This document shows, piece after piece, positions 10,801 to 25,800 of a stretch of 64,000 bases of DNA. The translations under genes and the position numbers were made by a program. The notes under the pieces were generated by a model. It was not told the DNA's origin. It made no database searches and saw only the letters and a list, made by a program, of their open reading frames with translations. Position 1 is the stretch's first letter. Each line of letters starts with the position of its first letter. Source of the stretch: Primula veris (taxonomy: Eukaryota; Streptophyta; Magnoliopsida; Ericales; Primulaceae); assembly GCA_963682055.1 (NCBI GenBank), contig OY821741.1, positions 19,707,211 to 19,771,210 on the forward strand, in the 5' to 3' direction.

Positions 10801-13800
10801 TGTGCTTTTCTATTTCTACCTCGGTATGGGACACCGGGGTTATCCCCCTGTAGACCGTTGATAAAACGTTTTGACTTATGTGCGGTCGACCTAGTAACGG
10901 TTTGCGTCTAATTTGTGTGGTGTCCCCTATCGTTTATGGATTACTTCTCGACTTTTCGTGTATTATTGTTGTTGACGTATGTTTAACTTTTTTCGAGGTG
11001 GGGTCCACCGACCGTTTATATCGGTTCTAGGATATGACCTTCATGGGGTAGTGGGATGTAGCACTCTACCTGGCAAGATCTGGAGCGTTAATGTTTGAAA
11101 ACAAGCGGCGATTGTTGACTTTTCTGTGGTTGAAAAGAAGGAGACACAATTATTATTTTATTTCTCTTTATGCGCTTCCACTCCTTTATCTTCTCTGAGT
11201 AATTCTTTTTGTTCTTATCTCTTTTTAACATATATATACTTTCTGGCCATACTGTTCTTATCTTATAACCTTCTCAACATTGAATCTTTATTTTCTCTCT
11301 CTAGGGTTTGTCTCTCTCTCTAGAATTTTCTCCACTGCTATACTGATTCTTCTCTCTTCACTACTATTATAATGGGTATAAGTGTTTCCATGGCCTCCGT
11401 TATTCTCCTGTATATGTCTTTGTTTATCTCCTTTGATTTATTTATCTTCGTTTGCGTGTATATGCTGTGTTGATCGTTCTCGTTCCCCTGTATATTCTTG
11501 TATTGGTTTACTGTTGGTGGGTTTTCTTCTTTTTGTTGGATTTTGGGTAGGCATAGGCTGCTGTTTGATTGCATTTTTTCTTCTTTTTATTATCCTCTTG
11601 TACTTGTCTTCGTTTTGCTGTTTAACTTTGGTCATTTTTGTAAGTAATCCTTGCTTTGGCTTGTTTTGATTGTCCCGTCGTGTTTTTACTGTTTTATCAG
11701 GATTACTTGTCCCAATGCTTGGCCCAACTTAGCCAGTTCTCCGAGGATGAATTTAAAAGTCGGGCAATGATACCTGCTGACGTACACTTGCGACTGCTAG
11801 TCTCTGAAGGGGAGGTACTGGGTTTGGTATATAAATGGGAGGTCGCTATTCGGGCCTCGATGCTTTTGATCGGGGGTCTAATGCTCCCTCTCTCTGATTG
11901 GGTGGCCTCTTTCTTTGAGGCCTTCCAAATTGCTCCTTGTCAGCTTGCTCTGAACAACTACGGTATTCTAAACGGTGTTAAGAGGCTGTCTGAGCTAGCA
12001 AATGTGAGGCTAGAGCTGAAAGACGTACTCGGGGTCTACGACTTCCATTTTGATCTTCAGAGTTGCTATCTTCGGTCGGTGCGTACTTTCGCTCGGCTCA
12101 TGCTCGATATTCCAGAAACGATGAAGGAGCATAATCTTGGTACCTTGACCGTTTCAGGGAATTAGTGTCCCCCAAGTCGTCTCATTCCCGCCCCCGCTAT
12201 TGCTGCTCTCCCTTTTCCTTCCCTCGATGCTCCTAGTGCCGATGTTCTTCTGGCTCAGTGGAAGTGGTGGGGCTCTGGCCCAAGCAAGCAGGCAGAAAGC
12301 CGTGCCGCTCCTAAATTACTTGGGTATGTGGCTGATCCGGGGAATATGTGCACCCATGCGCCTGTAATCCCTGAGGAGACTGATGACGATTTTTTGAATA
12401 TCATCAAATCTCGGATTTTATCCCTTGGTGGGAGGAAAGCTGCTCGTTCTAGAGCACGGGCTGCTACAGTGTGGCCGAGGTCATTTCATCATTGGTGACG
12501 CTGACTGGTCAGCGACGATCATCTGAGGGTGTGCTCCTGGTAGTGCCCCCAAAGAGGGCGAGGGTGTCGGTTGTTTTAGGGGCCCTGAGGACTGAGAATG
12601 CGACAGATGTGGATGTTGAGGAGGTGATGCATTCTCCTTTAAAGGATGACCTTATTCTGCCCGACCCGGCCGAGGATGGGAGCGTTCCGATCATGATATG
12701 TTTATTCGTTTTGCTACCTTTGACCTTGCTTTTCTTCGACTTATCTGTTATTTTTGTCTTTATCGGTGTTTGACTTCCTTACCGGTTACTCTTGCCCTTG
12801 CTCGGTCTATGGGCATTATTTTGTTTCAGGGGTCGATCGGTGCTATGTTCAATTTTGTGAACTATCAATCCATGGCTCGGCAGACTCTGAATCTCCCCGA
12901 TATCTCACCACCTCGGGTGGAGTCGGAGGTTGGCGATCCTTTGGCCCCTTAGACCGAATTGGTTGCGACCCGAGTGGGGGAGGAGGTATCGGAGGTGGAA
13001 GCTTCCGAGGAGTCGACAGGCGAGGTGGCGGTGGACGAGGTTCGTATGAACCGGTATATTGCCCGGTGTGGGGGTCATTTGCTCCAGCAACCCCGATCCT
13101 CTAGGATGGGGTATACTGCCATTTTGCCCCTTGTCTATAAGGGCATGGAGAAGCTGGCTGGTCGTTCTGGGAAGCTGGTCGTTGATGAGACGAACGATGA
13201 TGCTCTCCGGGTATGCTTTTATTGTCTTTGGTTTTTTGATGTATTTTTATTTTATTTTGGTGTCTTATAAGGTTTCGTTGTAGGCTTTCCTCTCGTCCGT
13301 GGATCTGAGGAAACGGTTCACCACGTCCCAATCTCAGTTGTCGATGCTAGAGGCTGAGAAGCAAATTTGGGCCGAGGAAAAGAGCGAACTGGTGGCTCTT
13401 AGGGCCAAGAAAGAACTTTGGGCCGAGGAGAAGGCCAAGTTAGTTGGCGAGAAAGAGGCGGCCGAGGGCTCGCTTGCTGTAGCCCAGGAGAAGTGGGAGG
13501 ATAGGGTCTCCCAACTTAACACGAATGTGTCTGCGGTTGAGGCGGCCCGGGCAGAGGATCAGGGTGCGTTTATGAGGACAGATAATTTCCATCCTTTCAG
13601 CTCCCATCTGAACTTGGTTGGGGCACCTCATTCGCACCCGGCATGGTCGGCGTTTGTTTATCCCGCATCTCGTGTGTTGCCTCCTCTTTATCTGGATTAG
13701 GCTAACATTCGGGATGATGAACTTCCGGTGCTACCCGGGCATCCGATCTCTGTTACGCCCCGCCCCCATTCTGGATCGGGTTCTGCCACGCCTCGGTCTT

Positions 13801-16800
13801 CTACTCCCCTGCCCTCGTCCGCTCAGGTTGATCATTGAACATGCTTCCTTTTGTAAATGCTTTGTGTAGCCTGTGTAGTTTTTTGTTTTGGTGCCCGGTT
13901 TGGGGGTCTTTTAGGATCTTTATAATATTTACACCTTGGGACATTTATAATCACAATTTCTACTTCGTTCTGCTCCTGTCTGGTTTTTCTGCTTTTTCTT
14001 GTTCGTTGCTTGTTGCCTGTTTTCGTATTTTTGAAGGACATAAAATGATGTCAGGTACTGGTTAATCCCCTTGCTATGGTGGTCTGGTCCCGACTTACTT
14101 GTAGTTTAGGTGAAAAGCTTGTAGTTAATTCCGAAGGTCCTAGTTCACCTCGTACTTCCAAACTGAATTCTGCTCGTCGTGAAATCGAGGATCTAAATAT
14201 TCATATCTCGAATTTATCGACTCGGTTACACGATTTGGGTGAGAAATTCCGTAGGAAGACTGCCCGTTATACTGTAAATAAGGGAAAGGCGAAAATACTT
14301 CTAGGTGCACTTCGTCGGTCGTGAGACAATGCCCGGGGCCAGGTTACTACCTTGCATTTGATGCTAGGTGCGGTTTTCAATGATGCTGACTTATTGTTAT
14401 TGTTCGTGAGAGCTTATTGGTATGAGTATGTGAAGGGCACCCATGGCATTACCCGAGTAGAGCGTATGGTTGACGCTATGGCTCCGATAGATGAGACCAT
14501 AGCTACCTTGAACCGTTTCGATTGTGCAGTAAAGAGTCATTTTGGCTCTCAGATAACTTCGCTGCAGAATATTCATTTTGCTGATGCTGTCGAGACCTCA
14601 GTTTCTGTTGAAGATTTGTATGACTGACTTAGACTAGGATTAACTTGTATATATTTTTATTTTTATTTTGTCGGGTTTATGGGTTATTGATGTATTTTTC
14701 TTTCTTATAGGCACCTGCTATTTTGTTGCATCACACTGGTTCTCCGGCCCTTGTTAATCTGGGACAGGGACCTACTGGTGCCGCCCGAGTTGCGCCTTCG
14801 TCTGGTGTGGCGAATGAAGCTCGTGCTAGTTGACTTTTTGTTGACTTGATGGGGAAGAACGAAAAATCTTCATGCCAAGTGCGCCCGTTTTAAGGAAAAA
14901 TTAAGAGTCTAGTCGCTCTCTTTCGGGGACTATGTGTAACGCACCAAACATGCTTTTGTGGTTCAGGAGCGTCATCTAGATCGGTATTGGCGGTTGAAGG
15001 GTAGGTGCCTTAGTAAATTAAAGTCGTTGGTATCCCGGGCCAATATCTTGATAAGGTATTTCCAGGCTTCTCGTGTTCAGCATGATGCCTCAGCGGCCTT
15101 GGGCCAAGTTCATTCGTTGCCTGTTGACGATGCTCATCGTAAGAATGCTTCCTCTACACACAATCGCGCCAAGGGAGTTGAGTTTTCAGCTCCACTAGAA
15201 GTGGTGAATCGTGTCGGAGCTGGTATGACCAACTTTGACTCCCTTCTTCCCCATGAGACTCTCGAGGGAGATGATACTGATGAGGACACTGCGACGGATG
15301 ATGAAGAGGTTGTGCTTGGTCATGTTCCATCGTACTCATCATGTAGTAGCTCTTCGTCTTAAGCTGTTTTGTTCCTTTTTATTTTCTGAATATTGTTGCC
15401 TCCGTAACGCGGGCTCGTACTATTTGCTTATTTACATACCCATATGGATTGTATCTTCTTATTTACGTATTGACATTTTATTTGTCGTTTTGTTTTTCTT
15501 CAGCGTTTGTTTACTGCGTTTTGATTTTATTTTTTTTGTCGATTCTTGGAATGTTGTTGCCTCCGTAACGTGGGCTCGTATCATTTAATATTCTTCTCTG
15601 ACCATGCGAATTTTTGGGATTAGTATACCTGTATATATGTGCCTTCGGTTCATTGAAGGACATGTTCAGGACTTAAACCCTGTTGCCTCCGGTTCGTTGG
15701 AGGACTTGGTTCTTTTTTTCTTTTTCTTAGACGTGCCTTTGGTTCATTGAAGGACTTCTTCGGGATTTAAACCCTGTTGCCTCCGGTTCGTTGAAGGACT
15801 TGTTTCTATTTTTTTCTTTGTCTTAGACGTGCCTTCGGTTCGTTGAAGGACTTGTTTCTTTTTCTTTTTCTTAGACATGCCTTCGGTTTGTTGAAGGACT
15901 TGTTCGGGACTTAAACCCTGTTGCCTCCTGTTCGTTGGAGGCCTTGTTTCTTTTTCTTTTTCTTAGACATGCCTTCGGTTCATTGAAGGACTTGTTCGGG
16001 ACTTAAACCATGTTACCTCCGGTTCGTTGGAGGACTTGTTTATTTTCCTTTTTCTTAGACATACCTTCGGTTTGTTGAAGGACTTGTTTGGGACGTAAAC
16101 CTTGTTGCCTCCGGTTCGTTGGAGGACTTGTTCTTGTTCTTTTTCTTAGACATGCATTCGGTTCGTTGAAGGACTTGTTCGGGACTTAAACCATGTTGCC
16201 TCCGGTTCGTTGGAGGAGTTGTTTCTTTTTCTTTTTTTTAGACATGCCTTCGGTTCGTTGAAGGACTTCTTCGGGACTTAAACCCTATTGCCTCCGGTTC
16301 ATTGGAGGACTTGTTCGGGACTTAAACCATGTTGCCTCCAGTTCGTTGGAGGACTTGTTTCTTTTCTTTTTTCTTAGACATGCTTTCGGTTTGTTGAAGG
16401 ACTTGTTCGGGACTTAAACCCTGTTGCCTCCATTTCGTTGGAGGACTTGTTCTTGTTCTTTTTCTTAGACATGCCTTTGTTTCGTTGAAGGACATGTTCG
16501 GGACTTAAACCATGTTGTCTCTGGTTCGTTGGAGGACTTGTTCTTGTTCTTTTTCTTAGACATGCCTTCGGTTCGTTGAAGGACTTGTTCGGGACTTAGA
16601 CCATGTTGCCTCCGGTTTGTTGGAGAACTTGTTCTTGTTCTTTTTCTTAGACATGCCTTCGGTTCATTGAAAGACTTGTTCGGGACTTAAACCTTGTAGC
16701 CTCCGGTTCGTTGGAGTACTTGTTCTTGTTCTTTTTCTTAGACATGCCTTCGGTTCGTTGAAGGACTTGCTTGGGACTTAAACCATGTTGACTCCGGTTT

Positions 16801-19800
16801 GTTGGAGGACTTGTTTATTTTTCTTTTGCTTAGACATGCATTTGGTTCGTTGAAGGACTTGTTCGGGACTTAAACCATGTTGCCTCCGGTTCGTTGGAGG
16901 GCTTGTACATTTGAGATACTGCTAATAAAACTCATTTTATTTATTAAAAAGAAAATTTCATTACAATGAGAAAGGTAAGGTATTACCTGTAGTGTTAAAC
17001 TACTTTGCATGTAGTACTTCTTAAGGTTGGCTACGTTCCATGAATTTTTCTCTCCTCTGCTATTGTCAAATTGAACGCTTTTGATTTTGTATGAAGTCGG
17101 GTTTGTTCTCTTGATGATTTCATATGGTCCTTCCCAGTTGGGGCTGAGGTTGCCGTGTATCTCGTTTCTTGTATAAGCAGTTACTCGTTGCAGCACCAGT
17201 TCTCCTACCTTGAATTCTTTGGATCCCTTCACATTTTTGTCATAGGTTTGCTTTATGCTCTGTTGGTATTTTGCTAGGGTTAGGGCTGCTATCTCGCATT
17301 TTTCGTCTAGAATGTCGAGCTCTTCCCTCATTCGTTCTTCATTTTGTCCCTGTTCGACTAATGATGTATGGAGAGTGGGTAGGCCGACTTCCATGGGTAT
17401 GACGGCCTCGACGCCGTATGTTAGGCTGAATGGGGTTTCTTTTGTGCCCGTTTTAGGCGTAGTTCGGCATGACCATAAAACATTGAGCAGTCGCTCTGGC
17501 CATTTCCCTTTTGATTTTTCCACACTTGTCTTGATGACATCTAAGTCGGCCTGTCCGTTACCCTGTGGGTAGGTTGGAGTTGAGTAAAACTTCCGGATAC
17601 CTAGTTCTTCGTACCAAAGCTGTAATTTGGCGTCTTTGAACTGGGTTCCGTTGTCTGTGACGATGGCATACGGTATTTCAAATCTTGTTATGATATGCTC
17701 CCAAATAAATTGCTTGACGTTTTGGGCCTCGATTTGTCTGAGTGGTTTAGCTTCTACCCATTTTGTGAAATAATCTGTTGCTACAATTAAGTATTAAATG
17801 TTGCCTGGTTCTTTGGGAAGCTTCCCAACTAAATCAATTATCCATTGCGCAAATGACCATGGTGCCAATACCGGGGTCATCATAGATGACGGGAGCCGAG
17901 GTATTTTAGCGAATCTTTGGCACTTGTCACAAATTTGGACGTATACGTCGGCATCCCTTTTGATATATGGCCATCAATACCCTTGTGTGATTGTCTTGTT
18001 AGCGAGGGACCTTCCTTTGATGTGTGCTCCGTATGACCCTTCGTGGATTTCTTCTAAGACCTGCTGTTGTTGTTCTGTACGGACACACAACTGGTATGGT
18101 CCTCGGTAACTTGATTTGTACAATTTTTATTTTTCGGACAGCCAGAACTTGGGAGCCTTTCTTGTTATCTTTAGGGCTTTTATTTTGTCTGATGGGAGTG
18201 TTCCGTTTCTCATATACTGAACCATTTCGTCCATCCACCCCAGCTCATACTGTATTGACGTTACTCGGTCAACTCTTTTGGTAATGCTCAGGGTCTGCAG
18301 TGTTTCCACTATGATTGAACGAGTATTTGCTAATGTTAGTGTCGAAGCTAGGGTTGCTAATGCATCGGCGTGTGTATTTTCGGTACGGTTGATAAGTATT
18401 AACTCGCATTTCTCGAATTTGACCTTTATATTTTGGACTTTTTCTTGGTAAAGGACCATCTGGTCGTCTTTGGCTTGATACTCGCCGATGGCTTGATTAA
18501 CGACCAGCATGGGGTATGAACTAGCAACTAAGTGGGTGCATCCGAGCGTTTGTGCAATGATCATGCCGTTTATCATAGCTTCGTACTCGGCTTCATTGTT
18601 AGTAGCTTGGAAGCCCAACTTTATGCTTTTTTTTTTATGATTGCACCCGCACTAGATTTGAGGACGATTCCTGCTCCTGATCCATCTTTGGTAGCTGATC
18701 TATCGACATGTATCTGCCAATGCGATTGTGGTGATATGACCGTTGGTTCGTCGTGTCCTTCGGTAAACTCTGTGACGAAGTCTGCCAATACTTGTCCCTT
18801 GATGGCATAACGCGGTACGAAGTCTATATGCTATTGCGATAGCTTGACCCCCCATGCCGCTACCCGTCCACTTATGTCAGTTTGCCTTAATGACTCTTTG
18901 ATGTGGAACTTGGTGTAAACATGGACTTGGTGGGCGATGAAGTAATGTGGCAGTTTTCTTGTTGCGACGACCAGTGCACGGCATAACTTTTCTTGTTTCG
19001 GCTTCAACGAGGGTTTTGCTTACGAAGTAGATCGGGAATTGTTCCCTACCTTCCTCCCTAAGGATAACTGCACTCACTACTGTTGTTGATACTGCTAGGT
19101 AACAAGCTAAAATATCTCTTTTGTTCGGCCTTACGAGCAGGGGCAGTGTCCTTAGGTATTCTTTTAGGTTGTTGAATGAAACCTCACATTCAGGGTTCCA
19201 AACGAATTTCTTGTCCTTTTTGAGCGTTTTGAAAAATGGGCGTCCTTTATCCGCGGATCGGCTGATAAATCTGCTTAGTGCTGCAATCATTCCCATGAGC
19301 TCCTGTATTTGATTCTTGTTTTTGGGTGCTGCCAGGTTTCTCAGAGCCTTTATTTGATCGAGATTTGCTTCTATTCCCCTTTGGCTTACCATGTGACCTA
19401 AAAATTTCCCTCTGCTGATGCCGAACGCACATTTCGTTGCATTGAGCTTTAGCTTATGCTCGCCCAGAGTCTGAAACACGTTCTTGATGTCTTGCAGATG
19501 GGATTTGGCCTTTTCACTTTTTATGACCATGTCATCGATATATACCTCCATTGTTTTCCCAATGTGCTTTTGACAGACGTTCGTTATCATTCTTTGGTAA
19601 GTAGCTCCGGCGTTGCGCAGTCCGAACGGCATGACTTTATAGCAGTACTTCCCCAAAGGTGAAATGAACGAGGTTTTCTCTTGGTCCTCTTGGGCGAGTG
19701 GGATTTGATGATATCCCGAATATGCGTCCAGGAATGTCATTCTTTCTGCCCCTGTCGTTGCATCCACTAACTGATCGATCCTTGGTAGGGGGAATGGGTC

Positions 19801-22800
19801 CCTTGGGTAGGCCGTATTTAGGCTACTGAAAACTACACAAACTCTCAACTTACCATTTTTCTTAGGGACTACCACTTCAGGTATATCACCTCCCTTATGG
19901 CCCCGACTTCCAATAATTTCCGAACTTCCGCTATTATTATTTCTCTGTGTTCAACAGATATGTTCCTGCTTTTTTGAGCTATCGGCTTATAATCGGCGTT
20001 GACGCTTAGTTTGTGGCATGCTGTTTTAGGTTCTAGGCTGGGCATATCATTGGGGCTCTAGGAAAACTTGTCTATGTTATCGAATAGAAATCTTTCCAAC
20101 TCTTTGGATTCCTCCTTGGAAAGGTTTTCCCCTATTAGGAAGTAGTGTTCCTCGTCTTTCCCCGGGATGTTCACCTTTCTGAGCTTCTCTCCTACTGGTT
20201 CCTCCACAACCCTTTCTGCGTTGGCAATTTTGTCAACCAACTTTTTGATCCTGGTTGGTTGCTCAACGATGACCAGCTATTTTTTCAAGTCCGCGGTTAT
20301 GTCCTCACAGTGTCTTGAGTCTTCTTGGAAGCCTCGGGCTACCTCGATCTCCCCTTTATCATTTGAGTACTTTACCTTTTGGTGGTATGTCGAAGGTGTG
20401 GCGCGTATGGCATGAAGCCATGGTTGGCCTAAGATCGCGTTGTGGCCTGAGTGGTTGTTGACCACTAAAACCTCTACGAGAACCGACACGGTTCCCGTTG
20501 TAACGTTTAAGACTATCTTCCCAAGTGGTTTAGTCGTTTCCGAGATAAACCCTATCAAGGTTACGTCGGCTGGTTGTAGGTCTTGCAGCCTGAGCTCCAT
20601 CTTGTCGAAGAGTTCCTTGTACATTATGTTGCATGACGCTTCTTGGTCGATGAGGATTCTGCTGACCGTGTCGATTCCGATCTTGACACGGAGGTTGATT
20701 GCATTGTTGCGAGGATATATGACTCCTTCTTCGTCATGATCCGAAAAGGAGATTGGCGGGTGCCTCTGCGGCACGTATTGTCTCTTGGTGGAGGATGACG
20801 CCTGGGACTCTTTGGCTACTTGACTGAACTGCGCCAGTTGCCTTTGTTGGGACCGCTCTCCTCCGGTGGTCTTGGGCCATGATAGATGGACAACATTGAT
20901 CGTTTTGCTCCTTCTGTTGTCTGTTCCCTCAATGGCCGGCTGTATGTCTTTGTTCACTCCGTTCTTGATGAACTTGTTTAGGTACCCCGCGTCGCCCCAC
21001 ATGTTCATTTTCCATCGGAGGTTTCTACAGTGCTCCGTAAGGTGGTCGTTGTCCTCATGATAGTCACAAAAAAGCTTTGAGTCTCTTTGGTTGGGAGGGG
21101 AGGCGAACGGTTTTGGTCGTGAATACCAGTTTGCTCTGCATATGTCCTTGAGAATATCTTCTGCAAATAGGTTGAAGTTGTATCTTAGTTCGACCGGTTC
21201 AAAGTTCCCCATGCGTTCCCTTTCTTGGAAGCGATTTTCTCGAATCTCCGGCCCTTTGTTCAGGTTCCACGTGGCGCTCTGCCCTTTTCAGAATCTCGGG
21301 CCCTTTGTCCCTCTTGGTCGGCTTAACAGCCTCCCCTTGATTGTTTTTCGCTTTTTTGCGCTCCACCTGTGTTTCTCTGACCGACTCTCTTCTAGGTAGA
21401 GTCCGGCTGAGGTTTTGAATTTCTTCGTTCTTATTAGCCAGTGGGTGCAGTAGACGAGAAGTCCGTCAATGGTCGGGAAGTTTTTGCCGAAGAACTTTCT
21501 CCTTGCCCAGTATCCGCTCAGAATAGAGTTGATGAAGTTCTGTATGGCGATGTTGCTTGCGTACTGCGGGATTTGATTCGCAACGTCGATGAAGCAGATA
21601 CAGTAGTCGTTCAACCTTTTGTTGGGCAGCATAGCCATTTTTAGCAGTGTTTCGATGGTAACTTTCTTCTTTCTGTGAGCTGCATATCGGTTCGAGTATG
21701 CTCTGAGCAGCTCAGTCCAGCTTCCTATGGATGCCCTTGGTAGGTTATGGTACCAGATCGAGGCTTCTTGTCCCAAGCTATTTTTGAAGGACTTGCACAT
21801 CAGCGTGGGGTCATCACTCCATAGTTCCATCCTGGTTTTATAATGTCTCAGGTGGTCTATTGGGCAGCTGTTCCCATCGTACAGTTTAAATTATGGTATT
21901 ACAAACCCGTTCGGGTTTCGGTACCGTGTGATTTGCTCGGTACATGGCGTTTCTTGGCAGACGTCCCATGCTTATTGGAACACTTCGTCCTGCGTTTGGT
22001 ACTGGGAGGTGTATCCTCCACCATAATTGTGTGTGGGGTAGTATCCTTGTCCCTCTCCTGCCCTGTTCTCGGTATATCCTCCGCAGTTCGGGGTTATTCC
22101 GAAGGCATGTCCCGTCTGATTGCACTGGAGGCCGAATGTTGGTAGGGTTGCTCTTGGGAGGTGTTCCCTTTGCTGGGGTCTCCTTATTTTCTGTTGTCAC
22201 CCTGTCACTTCCATGGCGGCCCTTGTTGATATGTAAAATTTACGGCCACTAAAAATAGGCCACGTCTCTTTTTAAACAAAATTAAATTGATTACTAATCT
22301 CTAAATTTAAATAGAAAAGAAGTTATTAGTAATTTAAAAGAAAAGAAATTATAATTTATTATCACATAAAATTAAGATCGTAAATTTAAATAAAATAAAA
22401 GTACTTCTTTTCCTAAAAACACATTTAATATGGAGCAAACAAAGAGTTTTTAAAATTATAGAACTCATTAAAATGTTTCCAAACCACAAATACTAAATTT
22501 AAATCAAATGAAAAGTGTTGGTCCTATATGATAATGGGCCAAAACTTAGGGAGGTGCCCTTGCAATTAAAAGCCCACCCCAAAAGCTATAAATAGAGGGG
22601 TGGGGGTGCCATATTTTACACAATCAAAAAGTCTTGAAGACTAGAGAGAGAGAAGCTCCTCCACAAACGCCAGGGAGTCAGCTCCGCTCCTCCGCAGCCG
22701 CCAGGGAATCAGCTCCGCTCCTCCACAAACGCCAGGGGATCAACTCATAGGGGAAGCTCTGCACACTCTGGCCTCAACGAACGCCTTCAAAGTCTGTAAC

Positions 22801-25800
22801 AAATCTGCAATAAACTTGGCATTCGATCTTCAAGAACGTCTAAAAAGCAGCAAGCAAGGCGTTTCTACGGATCAAAATATTCAAGTTCTTCCCCAAATCT
22901 GAAGAACTCCTACAACAAATCTGCTTTCGATCTTCAGGAACGACTACAAGCAATAAGCAAGACGTTTCTGCAAATCAAAGTCTTCAAAGTTCTTCACCAA
23001 ATCTAAAGAAGTTCTGCAAAAAATTGGCATTCGATCTTCAGGAACGACTACAAGCAGTAAGCAAGATGTTTCTGCAAATCAAAGTCTTCAAAGTTCTTCA
23101 ACAAATCTGAAGATTTCCACCCAAGATATCTACAATAAATCGGCATTCGATCTTCAGAACGACTAAACAAAGGCAAAAACATGTTTCATTAGATCAAAAT
23201 CTCTAAGTTTTTCACCAAATCCAAAGAACATCAAGATCATCAACGAAACCAACAAAACTGCAAAGTTCTTCATCAAACCCGAAGAATTTTACTCAACTTC
23301 AGCAAACTCAACAAAATTCATCACAGACTCTACAACAGCATTTCGAGCCATCACAAATTGTTCGAAGAGGAGAATCAAAGGACTTTTATTTCTATATTTA
23401 ATTTTAGAAATTATCAGAGATTGTACCCGCAAATTAATTGATAAATAAAATTTACTTTGCTTCGCATTCATTTTTCCTGTCTTCAGCAGTTGGTGAAAAT
23501 TTGTGTGAAACAAATTTTGGCACACCCGATGGGACCTCTCTGCCTTTCATCTCTTCTCTTCATCAAATCAAGTTAACCAACAATTTGATGGCTCCAAAGA
23601 AAGACTCCTCCAAAGTAATTGAAGATTCTTCCTTAATCGGCGAGAAGAGGATGATTTCAAACATTTACACCACAACTCGAAGCAACAAGTCTTCCAACAC
23701 TCAAGCATTAGATCAACCAATGGAAACTCCAACTCACGCGGAAGGCATCGAACTTGGGGGCAACTTAAACTCACCAGAGTACCTACGCATACGACCTCAA
23801 GAGGATCTCACTCGTGATGGAAAATCTGTTGCGAAATTCATATATGAACAACTAGGCAAAGGTGAACAAGAGGGCGATGAAAAAGATGGGGTCACTGCTT
23901 CAGACTCGGAGTCTCCACTTAACAGGCCGCGATCTTCTGACTCAACTATTATGCCAGCCATGACTACAAATACATTGGCATTGGAAGAACAAGTTTCCAT
24001 CCTAACAAAAACTCTAGAAGGTCTCATGAAGGCAACAACAGAGCGAGATACTCAATTTGCAATGTTAATGAATAAGGTGGAATTCCTGGCACAGACTAGC
24101 GAAACCGTTGTAAACGAAGAGAAAACATTCGAAGTCGAAGGATCTTCAAGCAAATACAAAGGGAAGAGAAAAAACATAGAGGTTCTTCCTGATGGTTCAA
24201 TTCCTGTTGATCAACTGAAGGATTTCATACTTGGCACCATTAAAGGACGCTACGAAGAAGTGACACATTCCTCATTAAGTTATGTTAAGCCTTACAGCAG
24301 GAGGATAGAGCACTTGAAAATGCCTATGGGATATCAACCCCCAAGATTTTAGCAATTCGATGGTAAAGGAAATCCAAAGCAACATGTAGCTCATTTCGTA
24401 GAAACGTGCAGCAATGCTGGAACAGAAGGAGACCTCATCGTAAAGCAATTCGTCTGGACATTGAAGGACAACGCATTTGATTGGTACTGTGACTTAGCAC
24501 CTGGATCAATTGACAGCTGGGAACAACTAGAGGATGAATTTCTCAATCGCTTCTACAGCACTCGCCGGACAGTGAGCATGATCGAACTAACCAACACTCG
24601 CCAATGGAATGATGAGCCTGTCACCGATTACATCAACAGATGGAGAGGATTGAGCCTCAACTACAAGGATAGATTGTGTGAGTCATTCGGCATCTAAATG
24701 TGTATCCAAGGCATGCATTGGGGATTGAGATACATTCTTCAAGGAATAAAGCCGAAGTCATTTGGAGAACTAGAAAGCCAAGCTCATGACATGGAGTTCA
24801 ACATTTCAACATGCGGAGATCAAGCTTTGCCAATTCAAATGTCACATAAAACAAAAAGTAAACCCGAAAGCACGAGATGGGGCAGGACTCGTTCAAACAC
24901 TGACAAAAAGGAGTCATTCGTTGTTTCTGCTAGTCTGCCAAATGCCTCTTTAGCTTCCAAGATTAACATAAGCATGAAGAAAGTCGAAATTGAAAAGTTT
25001 GACAATCAATGGAATGGAAAGAGAAGGCTCACCTTGAAGGAGATGCAAGAGAAGGAATATCCGTTTCCAGATACCGAAGTACCAAGAATGCTAGACGAAC
25101 TTTTGGCCCACAACTTGATTGAACTCCCAGAAATGAAGCGTCCAGAAGAGGCTGATAAAGTGAATGACACAAATTACTGTAAGTTCCATCGTCTACTCAG
25201 CCATCCAACTCATCGATGTTTCGTGTTGAAAGAAAAGATCGTCCAGCTAGCCAGCGAAGGAAAGATTTTGTTGGAAGAAGAAGATGAAGCAAAAGCTCAT
25301 TATGCAACCTTCATTAGTGATTCTCCAGTTGAAAGCGTACACAACCCAACAACAATGCTCATCCAATTTGGCTCCTTCCCACCAATGGAATTCATAGTTG
25401 AAGAACATGCCTCTGTAAACTCAACACAAAATGAAGACTATAAAACTAATGGGGACGTGATTCTAGAAAACCTTCCCGAAGATCAACATCAACAATCTGA
25501 ACCCATGTCCTTGGAAAATAATCAAATCCACCAGCATCAACAAGAGGGGGCAAGATACAAATTCAGTGAGAAAGACCATTGTTTCTTCGATGTCTATAAT
25601 TGTGAGGACTGCATAGAGTACCAATGGAAGGAATGGTGCGATGAAGACGAAGAGCCAAAAATTAGGAAGAAGAAAAATAAGAAGAAAAATACTCAACAAT
25701 TGTTCAACGAAAGGTATGAAGCTGGAGACTCGCAAATTGGCCTCCTCGGAGAATCGTCTGGAAAGTTCGATTACTATGTCCAGTATGGCAAAGCACAAGA

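Noticed and set aside
15640..16905. Possible CRISPR-like array
   Set aside because: Units are near-identical throughout with no unique spacers, and the setting is a plant retrotransposon.
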